NCBI GenBank assembly: GCA_900543875.1
Contig: UQSV01000028.1
Coordinates: 1-23,285, forward strand
DNA from: an uncultured Coriobacteriaceae bacterium
GTDB lineage: Bacteria > Actinomycetota > Coriobacteriia > Coriobacteriales > Atopobiaceae
Direction of reading: 5' to 3'
Length of the DNA stretch: 23,285 nt
The translations under genes and the position numbers were made by a program. Positions 14,188 to 20,883 of this stretch are shown here, piece after piece (the stretch's first letter is position 1; each line of letters begins with the position of its first letter). The notes under the pieces were generated by a model. That model was given only the letters and a program-made list of their open reading frames with translations, ran no database searches and was not told where the DNA came from.

Positions 14188-14757
14188 ATGTCCGAGAACA
14201 ACCAGCAGGCTCGCACCGTCAACACCAACGATCGCGACAAGCTCGACCTCCAGGCCCTCGTCCTGCTCGCGGTGCTGCTCGCCGCCGGCTTCATCCTCAA
14301 CTTCACCGTCGGTAAGGCCATCTCCTCGATCTCGGGCGGCATGATCAGCCCCGAGTTCATCATCTCGGCCTTCTGCCTCACGATCCTGGTCGTGCGCCCC
14401 AACATCGGCCAGGCGCTCATCATCGGCCTCATCTCGGCCGCCGTCATCCAGATCACGACGACCTCACCGTTCATCGACTTCGCCGCCGAGGGCGTCGCTG
14501 CCATGCTCATGGCCGGCATCGTGGGCGCCGCCTCCAAGAAGGGCGGCGTCTCCGCCCCCGCCGCGGCCGTCGCCACCTTCGTGACCACCGCGGTCTCCGG
14601 CCTCATCTTCATGGTCATCAAGATCGCGATGGTGGGCGCCGCCGAGCAGCTCGCCGCCGCCATGACGCCGGTCGTGCTCCTCACCGCCGTGTTCAACGCC
14701 ATCCTGGTTGGCGCCCTCTACGTGCCCATCAAGAAGGCCCTGAAGCTCAACGACTAG
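14188..14757 (+). CDS. ECF transporter S component, TrpP-like (first paralogue)
   Basis: The 189-residue protein has a hydrophilic N-terminus of about 25 residues and then about six membrane helices. LLAVLLAAGFILNF contains the small-residue pattern (A-xxx-A) by which S subunits contact EcfT. The stretch SPEFIISAFCLTILVV, then IGLISAAVIQITTTSP and FAAEGVAAMLMA parallels the KPD...L / GIVTGILSALTTTFP / DKPVTAFLFF pattern of Bacillus TrpP, the tryptophan S component. It is the first gene after the tryptophan attenuator, with AAAGGA before the start. Tryptophan (or an analogue) is the inferred substrate. It is paralogous to the next gene. Confidence 0.75.
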   Translation: MSENNQQARTVNTNDRDKLDLQALVLLAVLLAAGFILNFTVGKAISSISGGMISPEFIISAFCLTILVVRPNIGQALIIGLISAAVIQITTTSPFIDFAAEGVAAMLMAGIVGAASKKGGVSAPAAAVATFVTTAVSGLIFMVIKIAMVGAAEQLAAAMTPVVLLTAVFNAILVGALYVPIKKALKLND

Positions 14758-14849
14758 CACCAGACCCTGCCGAGACTAACCAACAAACGCTAGCTCAAAG
14801 CCCATAGGCACATTCTCGCGCCCCGTGCGCCCACAGAGAGGAAGCCATC

Positions 14850-15389
14850 ATGGTCACCGAAGCCCGCACCGTCTCCGCCACCGCCAAGTCCACCGGCCTC
14901 GTCGACATCAAGTCGCTCGTCCTGCTCGCCATCCTGCTCGCCGCCGGCTTCATCCTTAACATGACGCTTGGCAACGCCCTCGCCATCGTGGGCATCAAGC
15001 CGCAGTTCATCATCGCCGCCTACGCCCTCACGATCGCCCTCACCAACGCCAACCTCGGCCAGGCCGCCATCTATGGCCTGCTTTCCGCCGCCGTCATCCA
15101 GCTCACCACGTCGATCCCGGGCCTCAACTTCGCCACCGAGCTCGTTGCCGCCCTCGTCATGAGCGCGCTCGTTCGCACCGGCGTCGGCCGCGGCCTCAAC
15201 CCGCTCGTCGCCGCCTTCCTTACCACGCTCGTCTCGGGCGGCCTGTTCGCCGTCGCCGGCACCGTGATGATGGGCGCCGAGCTTGCCACTGCGGTCGTTA
15301 AGGTGCCCATCGTCCTCGGCACCGCCGTCTTCAACGCCGCCGTGGTCCAGGCCCTCTTCTTCCCGCTCAACAAGGTTCTCGGCAAGTAA
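14850..15389 (+). CDS. ECF transporter S component, TrpP-like (second paralogue)
   Basis: The 179-residue membrane protein closely follows the previous one: SLVLLAILLAAGFILNMT, then GIKPQFIIAAYALTIAL, YGLLSAAVIQLTTSIPGL and ATELVAALVMSAL. The GIKPQF...GLLSA...TTSIPG layout is nearer to TrpP (GMKPD...GILSA...TTTFPG) than the first copy. AGAGAGGAAG precedes the start. Ninety-two bases separate the two genes with no strong hairpin. It probably shares EcfA and EcfT with its neighbour. The two could differ in ligand (for example tryptophan versus an indole derivative) or pair with one another; sequence alone does not decide. Confidence 0.75.
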   Translation: MVTEARTVSATAKSTGLVDIKSLVLLAILLAAGFILNMTLGNALAIVGIKPQFIIAAYALTIALTNANLGQAAIYGLLSAAVIQLTTSIPGLNFATELVAALVMSALVRTGVGRGLNPLVAAFLTTLVSGGLFAVAGTVMMGAELATAVVKVPIVLGTAVFNAAVVQALFFPLNKVLGK

Positions 15390-15404
15390 CATCGATACCA
15401 TGGA

Positions 15405-15429
15405 GGGACGCCATCGCGGGCGCCCCTTT
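15405..15429 (+). terminator. Weak hairpin before the ATPase gene
   Basis: GGGACGCC (15405-15412) pairs with GGCGCCCC (15419-15426) with one mismatch, followed by TTTCTTG. A second hairpin GCGCCGCC/GGCGGCGC follows at about 15433-15457. It may lower expression of the shared ATPase and EcfT relative to the S genes. Confidence 0.4.
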
Positions 15430-15570
15430 CTTGCGCCGCCACCGTGCGCGGCGGCGCGGGCAAGCAGGCCCCGCGCCCGCCACTTGGCGACGCGCGGGCA
15501 GGCAACCCCGATGCGCGCGCCATGAAGGTGGCGCCGCGCGCACCAACCTCCCAAGACTCGAAAGGCTCAC

Positions 15571-17337
15571 ATGGGAACCGCAACACCAATCATCGAACTG
15601 AGGGACGTCTCGTTCTCCTACGACCGTGGCCGCGACAAGGCGCTCGACGCCGTGTCGCTCTCTATTGGCTCGGGCGAGTTCGTGGGCGTCATCGGTCCCT
15701 CGGGCGCCGGCAAGTCGACGCTCGCCGCCGTGATGAGCGGCGCCATCCCGCACCACTTCTCGGGCCAGCTCTTTGGCGCCACGCTGGTCGACGGCCACGA
15801 CACCTGCGACGTCACACTCACCGACATCTCGCGTCTCGTGGGCAGCGTGCTGCAGGACATCGACGCGCAGATGGTCGCATCGGTGGTCGAGGACGAGATG
15901 CTCTTTGGCCTCGAGAACTTTGGCGTGCCACACGACAAGATCGAGGAGCGCCTCGCGGGCGCCCTCGCCTCCGTTGGCATCTCAGACCTGCGCGACCGCG
16001 AGATCGCGACCCTCTCGGGCGGCCAGAAGCAGAAGGTCGCCATCGCCGCGATCCTGGCGCTCGAGCCGCGCGTGCTCGTGCTCGACGAGCCCACCGCCGC
16101 GCTCGACCCGGCCAGCTCGCGCCACGTCTTCGACATCCTGCGCCAGGTCAACGAGCGCATGGGCATCACGATCGTGGTCATCGAGCAGAAGGTGGCGCTG
16201 CTGAGCGAGTACTGCGCCCGCGTCGTGGTGATGGAGAAGGGCCGCGTGGCCTTTGACGGCACGCCGCACGAGGTCTTTGCGCACGGCGAGGAGCTGCGTG
16301 CGATGGGCGTCGACAGCCCCCGCGTGGCGCGCATCTCCAACAGCCTGGCAAGGCGCGGCCTCATCGAGCCCGGCCTGCCGTGCCTCAACGTTGCCGAGGC
16401 AACCTCGCTGGTGGCGGGCCTGGTTGGCCCAGACGCGCGCGAGGTTGGCGCCAGCCGCGCGCCCGCGGCCTCGCCCCACGCGCCCGCCGCCCGTCCGCAC
16501 GCCGAGGGCGCCGAGCCCATCGTCGAGCTCGCGGGCGTGAACTTTACCTACCCGGGTGGCGGCGCCTCGGTGCGCGACCTTGCCATGCGCGTCTATCCCG
16601 GCGAGCTCGTGGGCATCGTGGGTCAGAACGGCGCCGGCAAGACCACGCTCACCAAGCTGCTCAACGGCCTGCTCAAACCCGGCTCGGGCGAGGTTCGCAT
16701 CGCCGGCCTTTCGACCTCAGAGGTGCCCACGAGCACCATCGCCGCCCACTGTGCCACGCTCTTCCAGAACCCCGACCACCAGATCTGCAAGGACACGGTG
16801 CTCGAGGAGATTGCCTTTGGCCTCGAACTCCACGGGGTCGACCCGGCGGAGGCCAACGAGCGCGCCGCCAAGGTCGCCGAGCGCTTTGGCCTGCCCGCCG
16901 ACGAGGCGCCCTTCTCGCTCTCGCGCGGCCAGCGCCAGATGGTGGCCCTCGCGAGCGTCGTGGTCTGCGAGCCCGAGGTGGTGCTGCTCGACGAGCCCAC
17001 GAGCGGCCTCGACTACCGCGAGTGCATGACGGTCATGGAGACGGTGCGCGAGATGGCCGACCGCGGCAGCGCCGTCATCATGGTGTGCCACGACATGGAG
17101 GTCGTGAGCGACTTCGCCGAGCGCCTCGTGGTGATGGCGAACGGCCAGATCCTCGAGCGCGGCGTGGCCGCCGAGGTGTTCTCCAACGGCCCGCTCATGG
17201 AGCGCGCCTACGTGGCGCCCCCGCAGATGGTGCAGCTCGCCTCCGAGCTCTCGCGCGAGGTTTCGCCCGCGTTTGCCCAGATGAGCGAGGTCTCCGACAT
17301 CGTCGACACCATCGAGGGGATGATCGTCCGTGGTTAA
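15571..17337 (+). CDS. Fused EcfA1-EcfA2 energy-coupling ATPase
   Basis: The 588-residue protein carries two complete ABC ATPase domains in one chain. Domain 1: Walker A GPSGAGKST (42-50), signature LSGGQKQ (148-154), Walker B VLVLDEPTAALD around Asp172-Glu173. Domain 2: Walker A GQNGAGKTT (351-359), a variant signature LSRGQRQ (450-456), Walker B VVLLDEPTSGLD around Asp474-Glu475. An Ala/Pro-rich linker of about 30 residues joins them near 290-315. Most ECF systems encode the two ATPases separately; fusions occur in Actinobacteria and others. It energises the S subunits upstream together with EcfT, whose start overlaps its end by 8 nt. Confidence 0.92.
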   Translation: MGTATPIIELRDVSFSYDRGRDKALDAVSLSIGSGEFVGVIGPSGAGKSTLAAVMSGAIPHHFSGQLFGATLVDGHDTCDVTLTDISRLVGSVLQDIDAQMVASVVEDEMLFGLENFGVPHDKIEERLAGALASVGISDLRDREIATLSGGQKQKVAIAAILALEPRVLVLDEPTAALDPASSRHVFDILRQVNERMGITIVVIEQKVALLSEYCARVVVMEKGRVAFDGTPHEVFAHGEELRAMGVDSPRVARISNSLARRGLIEPGLPCLNVAEATSLVAGLVGPDAREVGASRAPAASPHAPAARPHAEGAEPIVELAGVNFTYPGGGASVRDLAMRVYPGELVGIVGQNGAGKTTLTKLLNGLLKPGSGEVRIAGLSTSEVPTSTIAAHCATLFQNPDHQICKDTVLEEIAFGLELHGVDPAEANERAAKVAERFGLPADEAPFSLSRGQRQMVALASVVVCEPEVVLLDEPTSGLDYRECMTVMETVREMADRGSAVIMVCHDMEVVSDFAERLVVMANGQILERGVAAEVFSNGPLMERAYVAPPQMVQLASELSREVSPAFAQMSEVSDIVDTIEGMIVRG

Positions 17338-18076
17338 CGTCATCGACTACGTGCCGGGCGCCACCGTCCTGCACCGCCTGAACCCGGTGGCAAAGCTGGG
17401 GCTTGCCGCCGGCATCATCGTCGCCACCTTTCTGGCAGACACGTTTCCGCTGCTCGTTGGCCTGCTCGTCCTCACGCTGGTGCTGGGCGCCTACGCGGGC
17501 GTGCTCAAGAACCTGCTGTCGCTGCTCAAGCTCCTCGTGCCGCTCGCCGTGGTGATGCTGCTTCTGCAGACCGCCTTCGTGCGCGAGGGCGACCCGGTCG
17601 TTGCCTGGATGACCACCGAGGGCCTCGTGACCGGCGGCAAGGCCTGCCTGCGCCTGCTGGGCGTGGCGCTGCCGCTCATCCTCATGCTTACGGTGACCAA
17701 GCTCAACGACCTCGCGAACGCCTGCGTCGAGGTGCTTCACGTGCCGTATCGCTACGCCTTCACGTTCACGACGGCGCTGCGCTTCGTGCCCGTGTTCTCG
17801 CAGGAGATGAACGCGATCATGGAGGCCCAGACGGCCCGAGGCGTCGAGTACGACACCAAGAACCCCATTAAGAAGATCAAGCTCATGCTGCCGCTGTGCG
17901 TGCCGCTGCTCGTGAGTTCGGTGGGCAAGACCGACGCGACGGCCCTGGCCGCCGAGCAGCGCGGCTTCTACCTGCGTTCGCGCGAGAGCAGCTACAAGCG
18001 TTACCCGCTCGCGGGCATCGACTTCGCCGCGCTCGCGGTGGCCGTGGCCCTCATCGTCTGTGGCGCCCTGCTCTAG
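17330..18076 (+). CDS. ecfT: ECF transporter transmembrane component EcfT
   Basis: The 248-residue protein has an N-terminal amphipathic start (VIDYVPGATVLHRLNPVAKL, the common D-P-R/K-x-K region), about five or six membrane helices and two coupling-helix motifs of the A-x-R-G type: AQTARGVE near 168 and AAEQRGFYL near 210, which dock on the two ATPases. A GTG start overlaps the ATPase stop by 8 nt, with GAGGGG about nine bases upstream, so translation is coupled. It is the scaffold that S subunits bind. The only S genes beside it are the TrpP-like pair, so this looks like a dedicated (group I) module, though use by distant S subunits is possible. Confidence 0.92.
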   Translation: MVNVIDYVPGATVLHRLNPVAKLGLAAGIIVATFLADTFPLLVGLLVLTLVLGAYAGVLKNLLSLLKLLVPLAVVMLLLQTAFVREGDPVVAWMTTEGLVTGGKACLRLLGVALPLILMLTVTKLNDLANACVEVLHVPYRYAFTFTTALRFVPVFSQEMNAIMEAQTARGVEYDTKNPIKKIKLMLPLCVPLLVSSVGKTDATALAAEQRGFYLRSRESSYKRYPLAGIDFAALAVAVALIVCGALL

Positions 18077-18078
18077 GC

Positions 18079-18107
18079 GGGGACAGGGGGACGGGTCTTT
18101 TGTCCCC
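18079..18107 (+). repeat. 29-bp GGGGACA...TGTCCCC repeat, copy A
   Basis: GGGGACA at 18079-18085 and TGTCCCC at 18101-18107 bracket a G/T-rich middle. The element starts 2 nt after the ecfT stop. Copy B at 20851-20879 (opposite strand) matches 27 of 29 bases. A partial third unit GGGGACAGAGGGACAGG is at 18116-18132. Confidence 0.75.
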
Positions 18108-18152
18108 GATTCTTGGGGACAGAGGGACAGGCCTACTGACGGGCCAAAGGGG

Positions 18153-18239
18153 TCGGGTCTGTTGGCGCGCCCCGGGGTGCCAGCACCGCCCCGTTGCGAC
18201 CCGCGTTGGTGTGCCGGAGGGCTCGGGTCTGTTGGCGCG
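18153..18239 (+). repeat. 17-bp direct repeat, 70 bp apart
   Basis: TCGGGTCTGTTGGCGCG occurs exactly at 18153-18169 and 18223-18239. It resembles the GGGTCTTTT part of the adjacent 29-bp repeat. No gene is seen between ecfT and the SRP RNA. Confidence 0.6.
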
Positions 18240-18307
18240 TGGGGCTCTGGGGCGCGCTCGTGTGCCTCGTCCCAACTCGTGGAGCTTTCATAGGTGGGCG
18301 GCTGGGT

Positions 18308-18337
18308 TTGTGCCCGGTCGCCCGTCTCGTCTATACT
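18308..18337 (+). promoter_or_regulatory. SRP RNA promoter
   Basis: TTGTGC (18308-18313) and TATACT (18332-18337) are 18 bp apart; the -10 box ends 7 nt before the first paired base of the RNA. Confidence 0.65.
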
Positions 18338-18344
18338 GAATCAA

Positions 18345-18455
18345 CGAGCGCGCTCGGTGGGTTCGGGTGACGTCACACCTCGAACCTGGTCAGGGCCGGG
18401 AGGCAGCAGCCATAAGAGGCCTCTGGCGGGCACCCGTTCCCACCGGGCGCGCTCG
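18345..18455 (+). ncRNA. ffs: Signal recognition particle RNA, small bacterial type
   Basis: The conserved domain IV core is present: GGTCAGG (18388-18394), a GGGA tetraloop closed by CC/GG, and AGGCAGCAGCC. The ends pair over 17 positions (18345-18361 with 18439-18455, one G-U). The length of about 111 nt fits the 4.5S-type RNA that binds Ffh for co-translational membrane targeting. A promoter lies directly upstream and a terminator directly downstream. Most bacteria have GGAA in the tetraloop; GGGA is still a GNRA loop. Confidence 0.93.
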
Positions 18456-18469
18456 ATTTGTACTCGGCG

Positions 18470-18506
18470 CCCCGCCGTCCTGCGCAAGCGGACCGCGGGG
18501 CTTTTT
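18470..18506 (+). terminator. SRP RNA terminator
   Basis: CCCCGCCGTCC (18470-18480) pairs with 18490-18500 with one mismatch around TGCGCAAGC, followed by CTTTTTG. Confidence 0.8.
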
Positions 18507-18547
18507 GTGAGCCCGCCAGCGTGCGGCGGGCAGAAACGGACGGACGC

Positions 18548-19207
18548 ATGGGCTTCATCAACTTCATCGCCGAGCTGCTGCGCGACCCGCGCACCGCCAT
18601 CGCGGGCTGGATCGCGGCGGGCCCGCTCATGGCCTACGGCTGCGTGTTCCTCATCATCTTCATCGAGACGGGCGTGGTGTTTTTCCCGTTCCTGCCGGGC
18701 GACTCGCTGCTGTTCGCCTCGGGCTTCTTTGCCCACAACGGCGGCTTCAACATCGTCGCGCTGCTGGTCGTTGCCTGGGCCGCCGCCATCCTGGGAGACC
18801 AGTGCAACTTCATGATCGGTCACTTCTTTGGCCGCAAGATCGTTGCCTCGGGCAAGGTCAAGGCCATGACGCCCGAGCGCCTCGAGAAGAGCGAGAAGTT
18901 CCTCGAGAAGTGGGGCCACCTCGCCATCTTCCTCGGCCGCTTCTTCCCGTTCATCCGCACGTTCGTGCCGTTCATCGCCGGCATGGGTGGCATGCACTGG
19001 CGCAATTTCGTGCTGTTCAACATCCTGGGCGGCGTCACGTGGTCCACGCTCTTTACGCTGCTGGGCTACTTCTTTGGCGGCATCTCGTTTGTTCAGGACC
19101 ACTTCGAGCTGCTCATCGTGGGCATCGTGCTCGTGTCGATCATCCCCACCATCGTGGGCCTCGTGAAGTCCAAGATGGGCAAGAAGAAGGGCGCCCACAG
19201 CAAGTAG
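18548..19207 (+). CDS. DedA-family membrane protein
   Basis: The 219-residue protein shows the DedA/SNARE-associated signature: FLPGDSLLFASGFFA with the re-entrant acidic motif, ILGDQCNFMIGHFFGRK, and FLGRFFPFIRTFVPFIAG with the two conserved arginines. Four to five hydrophobic segments and a Lys-rich C-terminus (KMGKKKGAHSK) are visible. DedA proteins are thought to flip undecaprenyl phosphate or phospholipids across the cytoplasmic membrane using the proton gradient; several are needed for envelope integrity. The ATG at 18548 begins at the family's normal N-terminus, although its ribosome site is weak. The frame is open further upstream but runs through the SRP RNA terminator. Confidence 0.9.
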   Translation: MGFINFIAELLRDPRTAIAGWIAAGPLMAYGCVFLIIFIETGVVFFPFLPGDSLLFASGFFAHNGGFNIVALLVVAWAAAILGDQCNFMIGHFFGRKIVASGKVKAMTPERLEKSEKFLEKWGHLAIFLGRFFPFIRTFVPFIAGMGGMHWRNFVLFNILGGVTWSTLFTLLGYFFGGISFVQDHFELLIVGIVLVSIIPTIVGLVKSKMGKKKGAHSK

Positions 19208-19260
19208 GCGCTTGTGCCTGGGGTCGCGTGCCTGCGGCTTTAGCTGCTTGATATGACGAG

Positions 19261-19303
19261 AGGGCCGCTGGCTGCGTGTATTGCAGTCGGCGGCCCTTGT
19301 TCG
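19261..19303. terminator. Terminator after dedA
   Basis: AGGGCCGC (19261-19268) pairs with GCGGCCCT (19290-19297), with an inner CTGC/GCAG helix, then TGTTCGTT. The stretch on to 19421 is GC-rich with no gene seen. Confidence 0.65.
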
Positions 19304-19421
19304 TTGACGACCGGTTTGCTCTTGGGGCATGGGCTTTCCATGCCGCGGCGTTTGGCGGCGGCCCTGGCGCCTTGCAGCGGCCCCGCGGCGGCGCCCCTCG
19401 AAATGCGCCGCGCCCGCTTTC

Positions 19422-19929
19422 TTACCTCTCTCCCACGCGCGAGAAGAGCTTCGCAAAGAGCAGACGGCTCACGGGGCCCGCGGCGAAGAGGTTCCACAGC
19501 AGCGCCATGGGAAGTTCTTGATGAGCGTTCCCACCCAGATGGCCGGCAGCTGCACGGGCGAGTCCCCTGCCAGCACCACGTTGAACAGGATCGAGGCCAC
19601 CAGGCTCATGGTGGGGCACATCACCAGCACGGTGCAGTTGCTGCGCACGAGCGTGCAGAGGAAGGGGTTGTCGCGCTTGGGGTCAACGAGCCTGCCCGCA
19701 AGCCCCGCGCCCGGCCGGTTGCCCCACAGGTTCGAGAAGATGAAGACGAAGATCCACATGTAGGCGGCCTCGACGAGGGCTCCAAGGAACACGTCGTTGG
19801 TCATGTTCGAGAAGCCGCCCGGCAGGGTGGGGTAGCCCAGCTTCCAGGCGACGTTGTACACCTCCATCCCGTAGGCCATGGTGATGGACATGAGCACGCC
19901 AAAGATGATTCCCTGGGCGCCGCCTGCAC
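19422..19929 (-). pseudogene. DUF2798 membrane protein, two frameshifts
   Basis: Reading the minus strand gives a DUF2798 protein in three frames. GAGGAG five bases before a GTG at 19929 marks the natural start; the frame must then gain one base at the CCC run (19915-19917) to read QGIIFGVLMSITMAYGMEVYN and on to WVGTLIKNFP. A second one-base gain at the CCC run (19509-19511) restores MALLWNLFAAGPVSRLLFAK and the stop at 19422. The family is about 160 residues with four membrane segments and unknown function. Both lesions are a missing C in a C-run, so decay and sequencing error are both possible. Confidence 0.75.
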
Positions 19930-19944
19930 GAGCTCTCCTCTCAA

Positions 19945-20039
19945 ACAAAAAGCGTGCGACCCCGGACGGGACCGCACGCTTGGTTTCTACGCCGCGTTGT
20001 CTCCCGCGACTTTGTTGCTACACGCAATGGTGCAGTCTA
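19945..20039 (-). promoter_or_regulatory. Terminated leader upstream of the DUF2798 gene
   Basis: On the minus strand a -10 box TAGACT (20039-20034) would start an RNA near 20027. It contains a TTGC/GCAA hairpin (20015-20027), a 6-bp hairpin (19991-19996 with 20005-20010), and a strong terminator (19950-19958 with 19973-19981, then TTTTTGTTTG) ending about 10 nt before the GAGGAG. It could be a small RNA or a riboswitch-like attenuator. It matches no class I know. Confidence 0.5.
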
Positions 20040-20093
20040 GCACGCGGCGCGTCCGTGCCGACAAAAATCGGCCGCAAAAAACAAAGCGGCAGC

Positions 20094-20099
20094 TACAAT
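20094..20099 (+). promoter_or_regulatory. Candidate -10 box of the MFS stub
   Basis: TACAAT lies about 100 nt ahead of the MFS start; no good -35 box is seen. It is back-to-back with the DUF2798 leader promoter. Confidence 0.35.
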
Positions 20100-20198
20100 G
20101 ACCTGCGTCAATGAGTGGCCCCATGGCGTAAGTCCAATTGATGGGCCGCTCGACCTTCCTCGGACGGCCCTGCTGTCGTTTCGTCGAAGGGATCTGCC

Positions 20199-20387
20199 GT
20201 GCAACAAAGCTCTACCCGCAAGCCCGTCCAGTGCAAGCTCTGGACGGGCGACCTCGTGCTCATCATCCTGGTGAACCCGTGCGTGTTCACCAACCACATC
20301 ATGAGCCTGTCGACCTTCCCGTTCTACATCCAGAGCCTGGGCGGCACCGAGGCGCTTGCCGGCATGTGCGGCGGGTGCCTGGCGTGA
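20199..20387 (+). pseudogene. MFS transporter, N-terminal fragment
   Basis: A GTG with GAAGGGA upstream opens a 62-codon frame. KLWTGDLVLIILVNPCVFTN, followed by HIMSLSTFPFYIQSLGGTE and GMCGGCLA, is the first helix and loop of a major facilitator protein; intact relatives continue for about 380 residues. Here a stop follows at once, and the DNA after about 20388 is unrelated and visibly less GC-rich. This looks like a deletion or replacement that left only the 5' end. The NPC in place of the commoner NLC/NLF may be a point change after loss of function. Confidence 0.75.
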
Positions 20388-20479
20388 CACCCGTTGTGTA
20401 GAAAAGTGCCCAACGAAAAGCGGCCTTTTGCCAGCTAAACGATACCGTTCGCGGCAAGATATCAACTCTTGTCGCGTCC

Positions 20480-20735
20480 TCTGGGAAGATACGAATCGAA
20501 GCGCGCGTCCTCCTGAACTCTCGTCTCCCCTCCGGTCGTCGGGTAGTCAGTCTGGGCGCTTTCAACGGCACGCCCATACGGTTCGTCAGAGATTCTTCCA
20601 ACCCCCTGTTCTCTGGGAGGACGCGCGCCAACCTAAAGATTCCGAGCCCCTCGCACAGCGAGAACGGCACCTTGAGTGGCCAAGGCTCGGCTAGCACCCC
20701 GCGGTCTCTATCCCACCGCAGGGTGCTCTCTTTTT
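20480..20735 (+). ncRNA. Candidate structured RNA with its own terminator
   Basis: This non-coding stretch holds nested perfect helices: GCGCGCGTCCTCC (20501-20513) with 20616-20628; GAATC/GATTC outside it (20493-20497, 20638-20642); GAAC/GTTC inside (20515-20518, 20608-20611); an apical TGGGCG/CGCCCA hairpin (20553-20576); then CCGAGCC/GGCTCGG (20642-20648, 20684-20690). It ends in a strong terminator (20693-20699 with 20721-20727, inner GCGG/CCGC, then CTCTTTTT). The long rod with a pyrimidine-rich central bubble recalls 6S RNA, but no 6S consensus was matched. RNase P, tmRNA and T-box signatures were looked for and not found. Confidence 0.4.
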
Positions 20736-20796
20736 GGCCGAGAAGGACGTGCGGGATGCGCGTCATGTCGCCGAGAAGGGCGTCTCAAGATGCAAG

Positions 20797-20829
20797 GCGC
20801 CCCGCCCGCACATGCTGCAGGCGGGGCGC
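20797..20829 (-). terminator. Hairpin downstream of the ROK kinase gene
   Basis: GCGCCCCGCC (20797-20806) pairs perfectly with 20820-20829; on the minus strand CTTGCATCTT follows. It is a plausible weak terminator. Confidence 0.5.
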
Positions 20830-20850
20830 AGCCTGTAAGCCATGACGAGC

Positions 20851-20879
20851 GGGGACAAAAGACGCGTCCCTCTGTCCCC
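20851..20879 (-). repeat. 29-bp GGGGACA...TGTCCCC repeat, copy B
   Basis: On the minus strand this copy begins 4 nt after the ROK kinase stop, in the gene's sense direction, just as copy A follows ecfT. It differs from copy A at two positions only. Confidence 0.75.
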
Positions 20880-20883
20880 GGCG

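Noticed and set aside
14790..15554. 254-codon minus-strand frame over the second S component
   Set aside because: Gly/Glu/Asp/Arg-rich shadow of a membrane protein; no motif or ribosome site.
20480..20735. T-box, RNase P or tmRNA identity for the structured RNA
   Set aside because: The T-box GGTGG-ACCGCG core, RNase P GAGGAAAGTC and tmRNA acceptor end were looked for on both strands and not found.
20356..20766. Open frames on both strands across the 20.4-20.7 kb gap
   Set aside because: No ribosome site or recognisable family; internal peptide repetition comes from the complementary arms of the RNA-like helices.
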